DNA from: Sphingobium boeckii
GTDB taxonomy: Bacteria; Pseudomonadota; Alphaproteobacteria; Sphingomonadales; Sphingomonadaceae
NCBI RefSeq assembly: GCF_014199215.1
Contig: NZ_JACIJC010000003.1
Span: forward strand, 310,001 to 374,000
Direction of reading: 5' to 3'
Length of the DNA: 64,000 nucleotides
The position numbers and the translations under genes were made by a program. The number at the start of each line of letters is the position of its first letter. Position 1 is the first letter of the stretch. The notes below the pieces were generated by a model that worked only from the letters and a program-made list of their open reading frames with translations, had not been told where the DNA came from and did no database searches. Of this stretch, positions 1 through 7,886 are shown in pieces.

Positions 1-198
1 CGCCATGGCAGGGGGAGAATAATCGGGAACCCCCGCGATCATCGGCGGCGGCACGAAGGCGCGGAATTCGGTGTTCAGCGCAACGAGCGCCTCATAGCCT
101 GCCGGCGTCTGTTGTGCGTGCGCCGGGATTGCGGCCACCGCCAGAGGTAGTACGGGCGCGGCCAGCAAGGCGGCGGCAAGACGGAATTTCCTGATCAT
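1..198 (-). CDS. Exported DUF885-like protein, N-terminus only (runs off window)
   Basis: Only the first 66 codons are present; the gene continues beyond the left edge. The start is ATG at 198, preceded by AGGAGA at good spacing. Residues 1 to about 26 form a signal peptide (MIRKF, a hydrophobic stretch, then PAHAQQ), so the protein is exported. The following segment, with FRAFVPPPMIAGVPDYS, resembles the N-terminus of DUF885 proteins, which include metal-dependent peptidase-like proteins. It lies 11 bp downstream of the aminotransferase and is probably the last gene of that operon. The family call rests on a short segment and is tentative. Confidence 0.5.
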   Translation of the reverse strand, partial: MIRKFRLAAALLAAPVLPLAVAAIPAHAQQTPAGYEALVALNTEFRAFVPPPMIAGVPDYSPPAMA

Positions 199-209
199 CA
201 CTCTATCTC

Positions 210-1379
210 CTAGAGCTTGTTGAAGAAGGCGCTCAAACGCTCCATCGCTTCCACGATCCGCTCCTCGGATTCCGATCCGAAGCACACGCGCAGATGATCA
301 TCGCCCAGGGGGCCGTAAAAGCCGCCCGCCTCGGTCACGACATGCGCCTCATGAAGGATGGCCGTTGCCAGTGCCGCCGATTTCATGCCCGTGCCGCTGA
401 TATTGGGAAAGGCATAGATCGTCGCTTCAGGCTCCGCACAGGTGACGCCCGGCATCTGGTTCAGCGCCTGTACCACGATATCGCGCTTGCGCCGGTCCGC
501 CTCGACCATGGCGTGCATCGTATCCTGCGGACCGGTGACCGCGGCAAGCGCACCTTCCTGGATGAACACGTTCACATGCGTCACGTCTGTCATGGTGATC
601 CGCATGATGGCGGGCATCAGCCTGGCATCGGCAACGACATAGCCGATCCGCCAGCCATCCATCGAATAGGCCTTGGTGAAGGCGAAGCAGGTGATCGTCC
701 GCTCGCGCATCCCCGGCAAGGCCGCGATGCTGATATGCTCGGCTTTGCCATAGGTGATATATTCATACACTTCGTCAGACAGCACGAGCAGATCATGCGC
801 GATCGCCAGATCGGCGACATGCTGCAATTCCTCGCGACTGTAGACACGGCCCGTGGGGTTCGCCGGATTGACGATCACGATCATCCGCGTCTTCGGCGTG
901 ATCTTCGCCGCGATCGCTTCCTTGGTAATGGCGAAATTGTTCGCGGCGTCGAGCGGTGCCATCACCACCGTGCCACCCGCCAATTCGGTCTTGCCGATAT
1001 GCTGCGGGTAATAAGGCTCCAGCAGGATTACTTCGTCACCCGGATCGACCGCCGCCATGAACGCCGCGAAGGAGGCATGAGTAAGGCCGTTGGTGACCAG
1101 CACTTCATCCACGCCATAATCCAGCTTGTTGAAATCGCGCAGTTTTTCCACGAGCGCCTGACGGAAACGCGTCGTCCCGGCAAATTCGCCATAATGCACG
1201 ATACCCGCATCGAGCGCGGCCTTGGCGGCCTCCTTGATATGCAGCGGCGTATCCGAATGCGGGCGTCCGAATTCGAGATGGATCAGGTCAACGCCCTGCG
1301 CATCCAGCTTGGCGGCTTCCTCATACATGCCAAAGCTCTTCTTCGACCCGCCGACAAGGCGCTGCGCTGGCCACTTCAT
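210..1379 (-). CDS. Class I/II PLP-dependent aminotransferase
   Basis: This 389-residue protein is a fold-type I aminotransferase of the aspartate aminotransferase family. Visible are NPANPTG (171-177), SDEVYEY (201-207, with the cofactor-contacting Asp202 and Tyr205), the Schiff-base lysine Lys236 in FTKAYSMDGWRIGY, and a C-terminal arginine in LRVCFGS that would bind the substrate carboxylate. Length is usual. The amino donor cannot be read from sequence. Lying downstream of iorA/iorB, which act on aryl-pyruvates, an aromatic amino acid or tryptophan transaminase role is a reasonable inference. It is 48 bp after the M24 peptidase on the same strand. Confidence 0.9.
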   Translation of the reverse strand: MKWPAQRLVGGSKKSFGMYEEAAKLDAQGVDLIHLEFGRPHSDTPLHIKEAAKAALDAGIVHYGEFAGTTRFRQALVEKLRDFNKLDYGVDEVLVTNGLTHASFAAFMAAVDPGDEVILLEPYYPQHIGKTELAGGTVVMAPLDAANNFAITKEAIAAKITPKTRMIVIVNPANPTGRVYSREELQHVADLAIAHDLLVLSDEVYEYITYGKAEHISIAALPGMRERTITCFAFTKAYSMDGWRIGYVVADARLMPAIMRITMTDVTHVNVFIQEGALAAVTGPQDTMHAMVEADRRKRDIVVQALNQMPGVTCAEPEATIYAFPNISGTGMKSAALATAILHEAHVVTEAGGFYGPLGDDHLRVCFGSESEERIVEAMERLSAFFNKL

Positions 1380-1427
1380 GCAAATGCTCCTGAATAGATT
1401 GAATTTCGAACGGGCGGATCGCCCGGC

Positions 1428-2747
1428 TTATTTGACGAGCAGGATCCGGCTGTTGGGCGGATAGACCCATTCCAGCCCGCGCTCGGTGATCACGCCATCG
1501 TCTTCCAGCGGGATCTTGATCTTGCGGCTGCCCCATTCGGGCACCACGGTGTAGACGAACAATTCGATCGAGAGGAAATTGCTCGGCCGCAGTTCATAGG
1601 TCATCCGCAGCGGATTGAAATCCGCCATGGACGGCCCCGATCCATGACCATAATCGCCCACCGAATGGCTGCCGATCACGACATCGGTGACCTTGGGATC
1701 CTTGCTGGGATCATCATATTTGCCCAGCACGAAGCCGGGCGTTGCCGCCACGCGCTGGTTGACCGCGGCCAGCGCCGCGCCCGCCGTCACCCCCGGCCTG
1801 ATCACGTCGAGGATCATCTGCCGCACGGTCTGCCCGCGATCATAGGCGCGCTGCACCCCGGCGGGCGGCCCATTCTCGCCGGCCTTGAGCACATAGGCCA
1901 TGCGCTTCATGTCCGTATAGCTCAGCAGATAGTTCACGCCCCAATCGACCGTGATCAGATCGCCCGGCTGGATGACATGATCGCCCGAAACCGGACCACG
2001 CTCGCCCGGACCCAATATGTAGATGCTCGGCAATCCGAAAGCGCCGCCCAGCCCTTCCTTGTGCAATTGCTCCATCATCCACCAGGCCACCTGGCCGGTG
2101 GTGGTATGGCCGGGCGTGATCACCTCGTTGGACAAGGCGCGCTCCACGATCGTGCGCGAATATTCCCCCGCGCGCGCGAAGGCGGCGATTTCAGTGGCGG
2201 TGTGGCGGGATCGGAAATCCGAAACGAGCTTCTCGGCAGAGGTGAGCCGCTGCGCCAGATCCGGCCCCAGATCGGCATTGAGCTTTTCATAGAGCGAATG
2301 GCTCAGCCCGTCCGCCGTGCCGATTTCGCGCGCCACATTGATGCCGATGCGCTTTGGATTGCGCGCCTCGACGAACTTGCGCAGGTCATCGGGTGACGGC
2401 TTCAGATCATAAAGCGGGCATTGATCGAACCCAGCCCCGCCTATGCCGAACGCGGCGCGCTCGATCCGGCCAGCCCCCTTGTCCGTAAAGATATAATAGC
2501 CGATGTCGCCGACATAGCCGCCGCCCAGCATCTCCGCATTGGGATCGGAATGCCCCTCGCGCATCGCGACGATCCACATGTCGATCCCGTTCTCGCGCAT
2601 CACCTGCGGCAGCACGAGATCGAACTTATCCTTGCGGATCTGGCAAAGCTGATCCCAGCGCCGCTTGGCTTCCTGCGCGGAGGCCGGCTGCGCCATGGTC
2701 AGCGCCATCAGGGCGATCACCCATGATCTGATCAGGCGGCTCTTCAT
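1428..2747 (-). CDS. Exported M24 family metallopeptidase (Xaa-Pro peptidase-like)
   Basis: A 439-residue protein with the creatinase/aminopeptidase P fold. I place the start at ATG 2747: GGAG lies seven bases upstream and the N-terminus then becomes a signal peptide (MKSRLIRSW through ASAQEA). An upstream in-frame start at 2786 would only add 13 unlikely residues. The C-terminal half carries candidate metal ligands: two aspartates in VDWGVNYLLSYTD, a histidine in YGHGSG, and glutamates in LSIELF and LEDDG. It likely works in the periplasm on peptides or related amides. A 108-bp gap containing an inverted repeat separates it from iorB, so it may have its own promoter. Confidence 0.82.
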   Translation of the reverse strand: MKSRLIRSWVIALMALTMAQPASAQEAKRRWDQLCQIRKDKFDLVLPQVMRENGIDMWIVAMREGHSDPNAEMLGGGYVGDIGYYIFTDKGAGRIERAAFGIGGAGFDQCPLYDLKPSPDDLRKFVEARNPKRIGINVAREIGTADGLSHSLYEKLNADLGPDLAQRLTSAEKLVSDFRSRHTATEIAAFARAGEYSRTIVERALSNEVITPGHTTTGQVAWWMMEQLHKEGLGGAFGLPSIYILGPGERGPVSGDHVIQPGDLITVDWGVNYLLSYTDMKRMAYVLKAGENGPPAGVQRAYDRGQTVRQMILDVIRPGVTAGAALAAVNQRVAATPGFVLGKYDDPSKDPKVTDVVIGSHSVGDYGHGSGPSMADFNPLRMTYELRPSNFLSIELFVYTVVPEWGSRKIKIPLEDDGVITERGLEWVYPPNSRILLVK

Positions 2748-2798
2748 TGCGATTCTCCATCCCCAGCGGTCGATCGACGTCCGCAATGCAGAGCCTGC

Positions 2799-2837
2799 CC
2801 GAAATCAATAATTAGGTCAATAATCACTCGATTTCGG
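2799..2837. promoter_or_regulatory. Inverted repeat in iorB/M24-peptidase gap
   Basis: CCGAAATC and GATTTCGG form a perfect 8-bp inverted repeat around an AT-rich 23-bp centre that contains a direct repeat TCAATAAT. It sits in the only sizeable gap (108 bp) inside the otherwise compact minus-strand operon. A regulator site or internal promoter is possible; no recognised consensus was identified. Confidence 0.3.
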
Positions 2838-2855
2838 ACTTGTTGTGTCTGATAA

Positions 2856-4337
2856 TCAGGCTGCCTGGCGCTGCGCCTCGGCCAGTGCCGTGCCGGCATC
2901 GTCCGCCAGCGCGAGATCGCACCAGCGCCTCACGTCGGACGCGCTCCGGGCTTCGGGCACCTGCGCTTCATACAGGGCCGTCACGGTCTGAAAATTGCGC
3001 AAGCCGCGTTCGAACGTGTCGCCATAGCCCTTCACGAGGCGCTGGCTGCGGGCCAGTTCCACCGCCAGCGCATTGTCACGCGCCGCCGCATCGCCCACGC
3101 GCCGGAGCCAATCCGAAATCCGCGCCTGTTCCTCGATGAAGCGCAACGACTTGCGCCGCATTCCGCGCATAGCCGCCAGCGTGCGCAACACCAGAAACCA
3201 TGTCAGACTGGTGGTCTCGACATGGCGACCTTTCCGAAAGAAACGGTTGAGCGGCTTGCTCAGGCCCGGCCGACCCAGAATAAAGCGGCCGATCGACGCC
3301 GGCAGCGTTTCGCACACCTCCTGCAAGCGCGGGTGCATGAATTCGGTGACGCCCAGAAGCTGATCTTCCGTCACCCGCACCTCATCGCGCACGCGCGCGA
3401 CGCGGCTCGCGCGGATCTTGAGATCAGCGACGCGGATCGTATCCTCATAGCTCATCCACAGCGCCAGATGGCGCGCCGCCTCTGCCGACAGCAGGAAGGG
3501 CGCGACATCCCGCCGCGCCACCGCCTCCAGCCGATCGAGATAGAGACCGGCATAAGCCGCATCCTGATAATCCATCAGGCGCGCGACGCCGTGCAGCGCA
3601 TTGGCGCGCGCGGGCAGAGGCAGAATATCGGCCACCCGGTCCGCAAGCCGCTGGCCCGCGATCGTGGTCGGCACGGGGAGCGCTACGGTCTCTTCCACCG
3701 GCATCGTGATCACGCCCTGGGCTGCGACATAGCCCTCCTCGAAGCCCTTGAGATTGCTCGGCACCGCCTTGCCGCCCGCGCGAATGACATCCTCGAAGCT
3801 CTCGCGCGCAAAGGGCAGAGCATGGCTCCCCGCCAGCGCGCCGAACAGCACGGAAGAAATCATGCTCCCGGCCCGCGCGGTCGCCGCATCCATGTCGAAG
3901 CCGATGAACCGCTTCGATCGTTCACCCGCGGCCTCGATGATCCGCGCGCTGCTCTTGCGCCCATCGCCCATCGCCGCTTTCTCTGAAATGGCGAAGATCC
4001 GGTGCGTCGATCCGATCAGCGTGGTGCGATCCGCCGACGAGAAGCCCCGCAGCAAGGCACGCCCCGTCTCCATCAATTCGGAAGCGAGCACGATATCCAC
4101 ATCGCCCGGCAAGGGCATCTGCGCCATCACCGGGCGGCGATCGCCCTCCTGCCTGGCCAGCTCGACATAATAGACGGTGGAGCCGGTGCGCTGCGCCACG
4201 CCGGGCACCGATGTGCCCTGCGCCAGCCAGCCATGATGGCGCGCCACTTCCTGAATCCATTCGGCCAGAACGCCGCCGCCCTGCCCGCCCAGCGCCAGGA
4301 TCGCGATGGAGATGCGGTCTCGTGCAATCCCGGTCAT
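2856..4337 (-). CDS. iorB: Indolepyruvate oxidoreductase, beta subunit with C-terminal extension
   Basis: A 493-residue gamma/beta-type subunit of 2-oxoacid:ferredoxin oxidoreductase. With IorA it oxidatively decarboxylates indolepyruvate or related aryl-pyruvates to the aryl-acetyl-CoA. The N-terminal about 200 residues are the catalytic-domain homology region, with LGGQGGGVLAEW and VPGVAQRTGSTVYYVEL. The remainder matches the DUF6537-type extension of long proteobacterial IorB proteins, making it much longer than the roughly 200-residue archaeal subunit. The start is ATG 4337, which shares one base with the iorA stop (TGATG), so the two are translationally coupled; a TTG one codon upstream is less likely. 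Confidence 0.88.
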   Translation of the reverse strand: MTGIARDRISIAILALGGQGGGVLAEWIQEVARHHGWLAQGTSVPGVAQRTGSTVYYVELARQEGDRRPVMAQMPLPGDVDIVLASELMETGRALLRGFSSADRTTLIGSTHRIFAISEKAAMGDGRKSSARIIEAAGERSKRFIGFDMDAATARAGSMISSVLFGALAGSHALPFARESFEDVIRAGGKAVPSNLKGFEEGYVAAQGVITMPVEETVALPVPTTIAGQRLADRVADILPLPARANALHGVARLMDYQDAAYAGLYLDRLEAVARRDVAPFLLSAEAARHLALWMSYEDTIRVADLKIRASRVARVRDEVRVTEDQLLGVTEFMHPRLQEVCETLPASIGRFILGRPGLSKPLNRFFRKGRHVETTSLTWFLVLRTLAAMRGMRRKSLRFIEEQARISDWLRRVGDAAARDNALAVELARSQRLVKGYGDTFERGLRNFQTVTALYEAQVPEARSASDVRRWCDLALADDAGTALAEAQRQAA

Positions 4338-6475
4338 CAAAATGCCCTCGCGGCGCGCGCGCGATCATCGCGCTTCTGGACGAAGCCGATCACGGCCTGA
4401 CGCGCGCGATATTTGAACCGGTCCCAGCCTGTGGGGTTCACGGTGATCCGGGCCTTGTAGAAACTGGGGCACAGCACCGCCGCATGGCTCACTTCGCCGC
4501 AGACCCCGCAACCGACGCAGCTATTGTCGACATGCGCCACCGGATCCTGCCGCAGAGGATCGGGATTGGGCTTGATCGACAGCGAGGGACAGCCGGACAG
4601 CCGGATGCAGCTATGATCGCCGGTGCAGGTATCGGGATCGACCCCGAACCGTTCGCGCACCACGCGCTTGCCCGCCTTCATCGCCTTGGTCGCCAGCGGC
4701 TTTTCGCGGCGCTGCTTGTTCAACATGCACTCGGATTGCGCGATGATCACCTTTGGTCCCTTTTCGGGCGTGGTCATCGCCTCGCGCAGCGTATCCCGCA
4801 TCCGCGCGATATCATACGTGTTGTCGATCGCGCGGACCCAGGTGGCACCCACGCCGCGGACGGCCTTTTCGATCGGCGTCTTGGTCACGCGATCCTTGTT
4901 GTCGGCGCGCGAGGAGGGAATATCCTGCCCGCCCGTCGCCGCCGAATAGCCATTGTCGACGATCAGCGTGACTGTATCGTCCTTGTTGAACACGGCATTG
5001 CCGATGCCGGAAGTCAGGCCATTGTGCCAGAAACCGCCATCACCCATCACCGCGATCGCGCGCTTGTCGCCCGAGGCCGCGGACGGCCTAAAGGCCGACG
5101 CGCCCGCGCTGCCAAGGCCATAGCCCATGGTGGTGTTGCCGATGTTGAACGGCGGCAGGATCGAGAAGAGATGACAGCCGATATCGGCGGAGACGTGCGA
5201 CGGGCCAAGCTCGCGCTCCACCAGCTTCATCGCCGTGAAAATCGGACGTTCGGGGCAGCCGGTGCAAAAGCCTGCCGGACGCTGCGGGATTTCGGCGGCA
5301 ACCGCCGGAGCAAGCGGGGTTTGCACCGTTTCGGCAAAGGCCATGGACGGTGCCCAGGCCCGCAGGAATTTCGCGATCCCGTCCTTGATCACCTGCCCGC
5401 TATATTCGCCTGCGCGCGGCATCACATCCTTGCCCACGATCCGCGTCTGCAGATCGGCGCGGCGCACCAGCGTGTTCAGTTCATGCTCGATAAATTCGGG
5501 CTGCCCCTCTTCGATCACGAGTACGGCGCGCTTGCCGCGGCAGAAATCGGCCACTTCCTCGGGGATCAGCGGATAAGCGACATTGAGGCAATAAATGGGA
5601 ATATCGCTGTCGCCATAGGCATTGGAAAGGCCAAGCAATTCCTGCGCGCGATTGAGATTGTTGTAGAGCCCGCCCTGAACGATGATCCCGATATCGCCCT
5701 CGCCCGGACCGAACCATTCATTGAGCCTGTTATCGCGCACATAGGCGATGCCAGCGGGCCAGCGCTTCTCGATCTTTTCATGCTCATGCAGGAAATTCGC
5801 GGGCGGCAGCACGATGCGATCCAGATCGCGCTTCGGCGCGGCGGCGGCCTGCGCCACGGTGAGCGGCGGGCGGATATTGTCCTTGGCGATGAAATCACCG
5901 GTCATGTGGCAGGATCGCACACGAAGTTGCAGCATCACCGGGGTGCTGGAGGCTTCGGACAGCAGGAACCCCTGCTCCACCGCTTCGACGATGCTCGGCA
6001 GATTGGGCCGCGGATCGAGCAGCCACATTTGCGATTTCATGGCGAAAGCGTGCGTGCGCTCCTGCATGATCGAGGAGCCTTCGCCATAATCCTCGCCCAC
6101 GATGATCAGCGCGCCGCCGGTCACCCCGCCCGAGGCCACGTTGGACAAGGCATCGGAGGCCACATTGGTGCCCACCACGGATTTCCATGCCACCGCGCCG
6201 CGCAGGGGATAATTGACCGAAGCCGCGAGCATCGCGGCGGCCGTCGCCTCCGATGCGCTCGTTTCGAAATGCACGTCGAGGCTGGCGAGCAGATCGTTCG
6301 CATCGGCAAACACGTCCATTAGATGGCTGATCGGCGATCCCTGATAGCCACCCACATAGGCGACGCCCGATTGCAGCAGCGCCTTGGTCACCGCGAGAAT
6401 GCCTTCGCCCGAGAATATCTCTCCGGCACCGGCTTCGAGCTTTTTGACCTCCGCCTTGAACGACCGCTCCGCCAT
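4337..6475 (-). CDS. iorA: Indolepyruvate ferredoxin oxidoreductase, alpha subunit
   Basis: A 712-residue thiamine-diphosphate subunit. The N-terminal region (GGYQGSPISHLMDVF) is the pyruvate-ferredoxin-oxidoreductase-like domain. The ThDP-binding domain carries GFCTGCPERP and GDGGFWHNGLTSG followed by VDNGYSAATGGQ. The C-terminal 100 residues hold clustered cysteines (CTGDHSCIRLSGC, then CVGCGVCGE) for iron-sulfur centres. I chose ATG 6475 (MAERSFKAE): AAGGAT precedes it and it begins 5 bp after the cyclase stop, while the longer frame to 6598 would overlap the cyclase by 118 bp. It forms the heteromer with IorB encoded directly downstream. Confidence 0.93.
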   Translation of the reverse strand: MAERSFKAEVKKLEAGAGEIFSGEGILAVTKALLQSGVAYVGGYQGSPISHLMDVFADANDLLASLDVHFETSASEATAAAMLAASVNYPLRGAVAWKSVVGTNVASDALSNVASGGVTGGALIIVGEDYGEGSSIMQERTHAFAMKSQMWLLDPRPNLPSIVEAVEQGFLLSEASSTPVMLQLRVRSCHMTGDFIAKDNIRPPLTVAQAAAAPKRDLDRIVLPPANFLHEHEKIEKRWPAGIAYVRDNRLNEWFGPGEGDIGIIVQGGLYNNLNRAQELLGLSNAYGDSDIPIYCLNVAYPLIPEEVADFCRGKRAVLVIEEGQPEFIEHELNTLVRRADLQTRIVGKDVMPRAGEYSGQVIKDGIAKFLRAWAPSMAFAETVQTPLAPAVAAEIPQRPAGFCTGCPERPIFTAMKLVERELGPSHVSADIGCHLFSILPPFNIGNTTMGYGLGSAGASAFRPSAASGDKRAIAVMGDGGFWHNGLTSGIGNAVFNKDDTVTLIVDNGYSAATGGQDIPSSRADNKDRVTKTPIEKAVRGVGATWVRAIDNTYDIARMRDTLREAMTTPEKGPKVIIAQSECMLNKQRREKPLATKAMKAGKRVVRERFGVDPDTCTGDHSCIRLSGCPSLSIKPNPDPLRQDPVAHVDNSCVGCGVCGEVSHAAVLCPSFYKARITVNPTGWDRFKYRARQAVIGFVQKRDDRARAARAF

Positions 6476-6480
6476 CGCCC

Positions 6481-7263
6481 TTATCCTTCGACGAGGGCCA
6501 GAACGCGCAAGGGACTGCCCGAACCGTCCTTGATCTTGAGCGGCGGCGCGATCACCACCGCGCCGGTCGCTGGCAATTTGTCCAGATTCTCCAGACACTG
6601 AAGACCATAGCGCCCCGCGCCGTGAAACAGCGTGTGCGCGGGATAGGGTGGCGTCAGCAGATGCGCCTGCCCCGCATCGGTGCCGATCGTCTCGACGCCG
6701 AATCCCAGCACATCGCGCTCGTTGACGAGCAGGTTCACCGCGGCCGTGGACGGTCCGGGCGTATGCGCGCCATCATCGCGGCGGTTGGTATAGGCGTCCA
6801 CGTCGCGCTTGGACCAATCGGTGCGGAACAGCACCCAGCTTCCCGCCGGGATCCGGCCATGTTCGGCCTCCCAGGCTTCGATATGCGCCACTTCCAGCAG
6901 AAAATCCGGATCGGCCGCGGCTTCCTTCGAGAAATCGAGCACCACGGCGGGCGCGATCAGATCCTGCGCTGGCACCATGTCCACGGTGTTGTCGGGCAGA
7001 TCCTTGCCGCTGATCCAGTGCACGGGCGCATCGAAATGCGTGCCGGTATGCTCGCTCACCGTGAAATCGCTCCAATACCAGGCGACGCCGCGCTCATCAT
7101 AACGCGAGATTTCCTTGCGCGAGAACGCCGCGCACTGGCCGAATTCCGGTGGCAGCACCAATACGGGCGTGTCTTCGGACAGGGTCTGTGTGAGGTCGAT
7201 CACCTGGATGCTGCCCGTGGCGATGCCGACGGCAAAATTCTTGAGTGCTTGAGCGCTGGACAC
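6481..7263 (-). CDS. Cyclase family protein (kynurenine formamidase-like)
   Basis: A 260-residue protein of the Cyclase_2 family, metal-dependent hydrolases that include bacterial kynurenine formamidase. The diagnostic HTGTHFDAP motif lies near residue 90, and FGVETIGTDAGQ and the C-terminal APPLKIKDGSGSP are family-typical. The start is GTG 7263 with GAGGAGG five bases upstream. It is the first gene of the minus-strand operon and directly faces the MarR operator. Being with an aminotransferase and IorAB, a role in tryptophan/kynurenine or another aromatic amide pathway is plausible, but substrate is not proven by sequence. Confidence 0.85.
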   Translation of the reverse strand: MSSAQALKNFAVGIATGSIQVIDLTQTLSEDTPVLVLPPEFGQCAAFSRKEISRYDERGVAWYWSDFTVSEHTGTHFDAPVHWISGKDLPDNTVDMVPAQDLIAPAVVLDFSKEAAADPDFLLEVAHIEAWEAEHGRIPAGSWVLFRTDWSKRDVDAYTNRRDDGAHTPGPSTAAVNLLVNERDVLGFGVETIGTDAGQAHLLTPPYPAHTLFHGAGRYGLQCLENLDKLPATGAVVIAPPLKIKDGSGSPLRVLALVEG

Positions 7264-7308
7264 GGAACCCTCCTCTGGACCATTCGAACAGCGAAGGTGA
7301 CTCGATTA

Positions 7309-7324
7309 ACTTGCATGTGCAAGT
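7309..7324. promoter_or_regulatory. Palindromic operator, probable MarR binding site
   Basis: ACTTGCA-TG-TGCAAGT is a perfect 7-bp inverted repeat with a 2-bp centre; flanking TT/AA pairs extend it imperfectly. It lies 46 bp upstream of the cyclase start and 40 bp upstream of the MarR start, in the divergent intergenic region. Size and symmetry fit a MarR dimer site that would control both the operon and the regulator itself. Confidence 0.7.
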
Positions 7325-7363
7325 AAAATCTGCTGACTTTGCGGCCATGGGAGGAGATTGCGA

Positions 7364-7828
7364 ATGAGCGAGGATTTGCGGCCGCTGGGCGATCCGGGAT
7401 CGGACGCCTTCAGGGTCGACGCTTATCCCTTCTATCTGCTCAATCGCGCGGTCGGCCGGTATAATGTGGTCATTGAAACCGAATTGCGCGCCATCGGCAT
7501 TGATATCCCCACTTGGCGGGTGCTGATGATCCTGGGCGAGCAATGCCCGCTCCCCATCGCGCAGGTCGCGCGGCTGGCGGTGATCAACATTTCCACGATG
7601 GTGCGCATCGTTGAACGCATGGCCAAGGCCGGTCTCATCACCACAGCACCCAGTCAGCAGGACGGCCGGGCGACCGATCTGCATCTGACCGACAAGGGAA
7701 CGCAAACGCTGACCGCGGCGCGCGCGAAAACGGCCCCCTTATATCGCAAGCTCATCCGCGGCATCTCGGCCGAAGATTTCTCGAAGCTGCTCAGCCTGCT
7801 CGATCTGCTTCACGACAATCTGGAATAG
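7364..7828 (+). CDS. MarR family transcriptional regulator
   Basis: A 154-residue winged-helix regulator. The central region TWRVLMILGEQCPLPIAQVA, the recognition-helix area (INISTMVRIVERMAKAGLI) and the wing (SQQDGRATDLHLTDKG) have the MarR layout. The start is ATG 7364 with GGGAGGAG seven bases upstream; TTG 7358 lies too close to that site. It is divergent from the cyclase-ior operon and shares its promoter region and palindrome. As in most MarR systems it probably represses the operon until a phenolic or aryl-acid ligand binds; that is inference. Confidence 0.9.
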   Translation: MSEDLRPLGDPGSDAFRVDAYPFYLLNRAVGRYNVVIETELRAIGIDIPTWRVLMILGEQCPLPIAQVARLAVINISTMVRIVERMAKAGLITTAPSQQDGRATDLHLTDKGTQTLTAARAKTAPLYRKLIRGISAEDFSKLLSLLDLLHDNLE

Positions 7829-7886
7829 CGATCGGGTGTCGGGCGACCGCGCTCACCTGCGCCGCCGCCCGATCCGTCACCGGCCT

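Noticed and set aside
7830-7874. GATCGGG ... CCCGATC inverted repeat between convergent marR and the receptor
   Set aside because: The loop exceeds 30 bases and no T-run follows on either strand, so I do not call a terminator.
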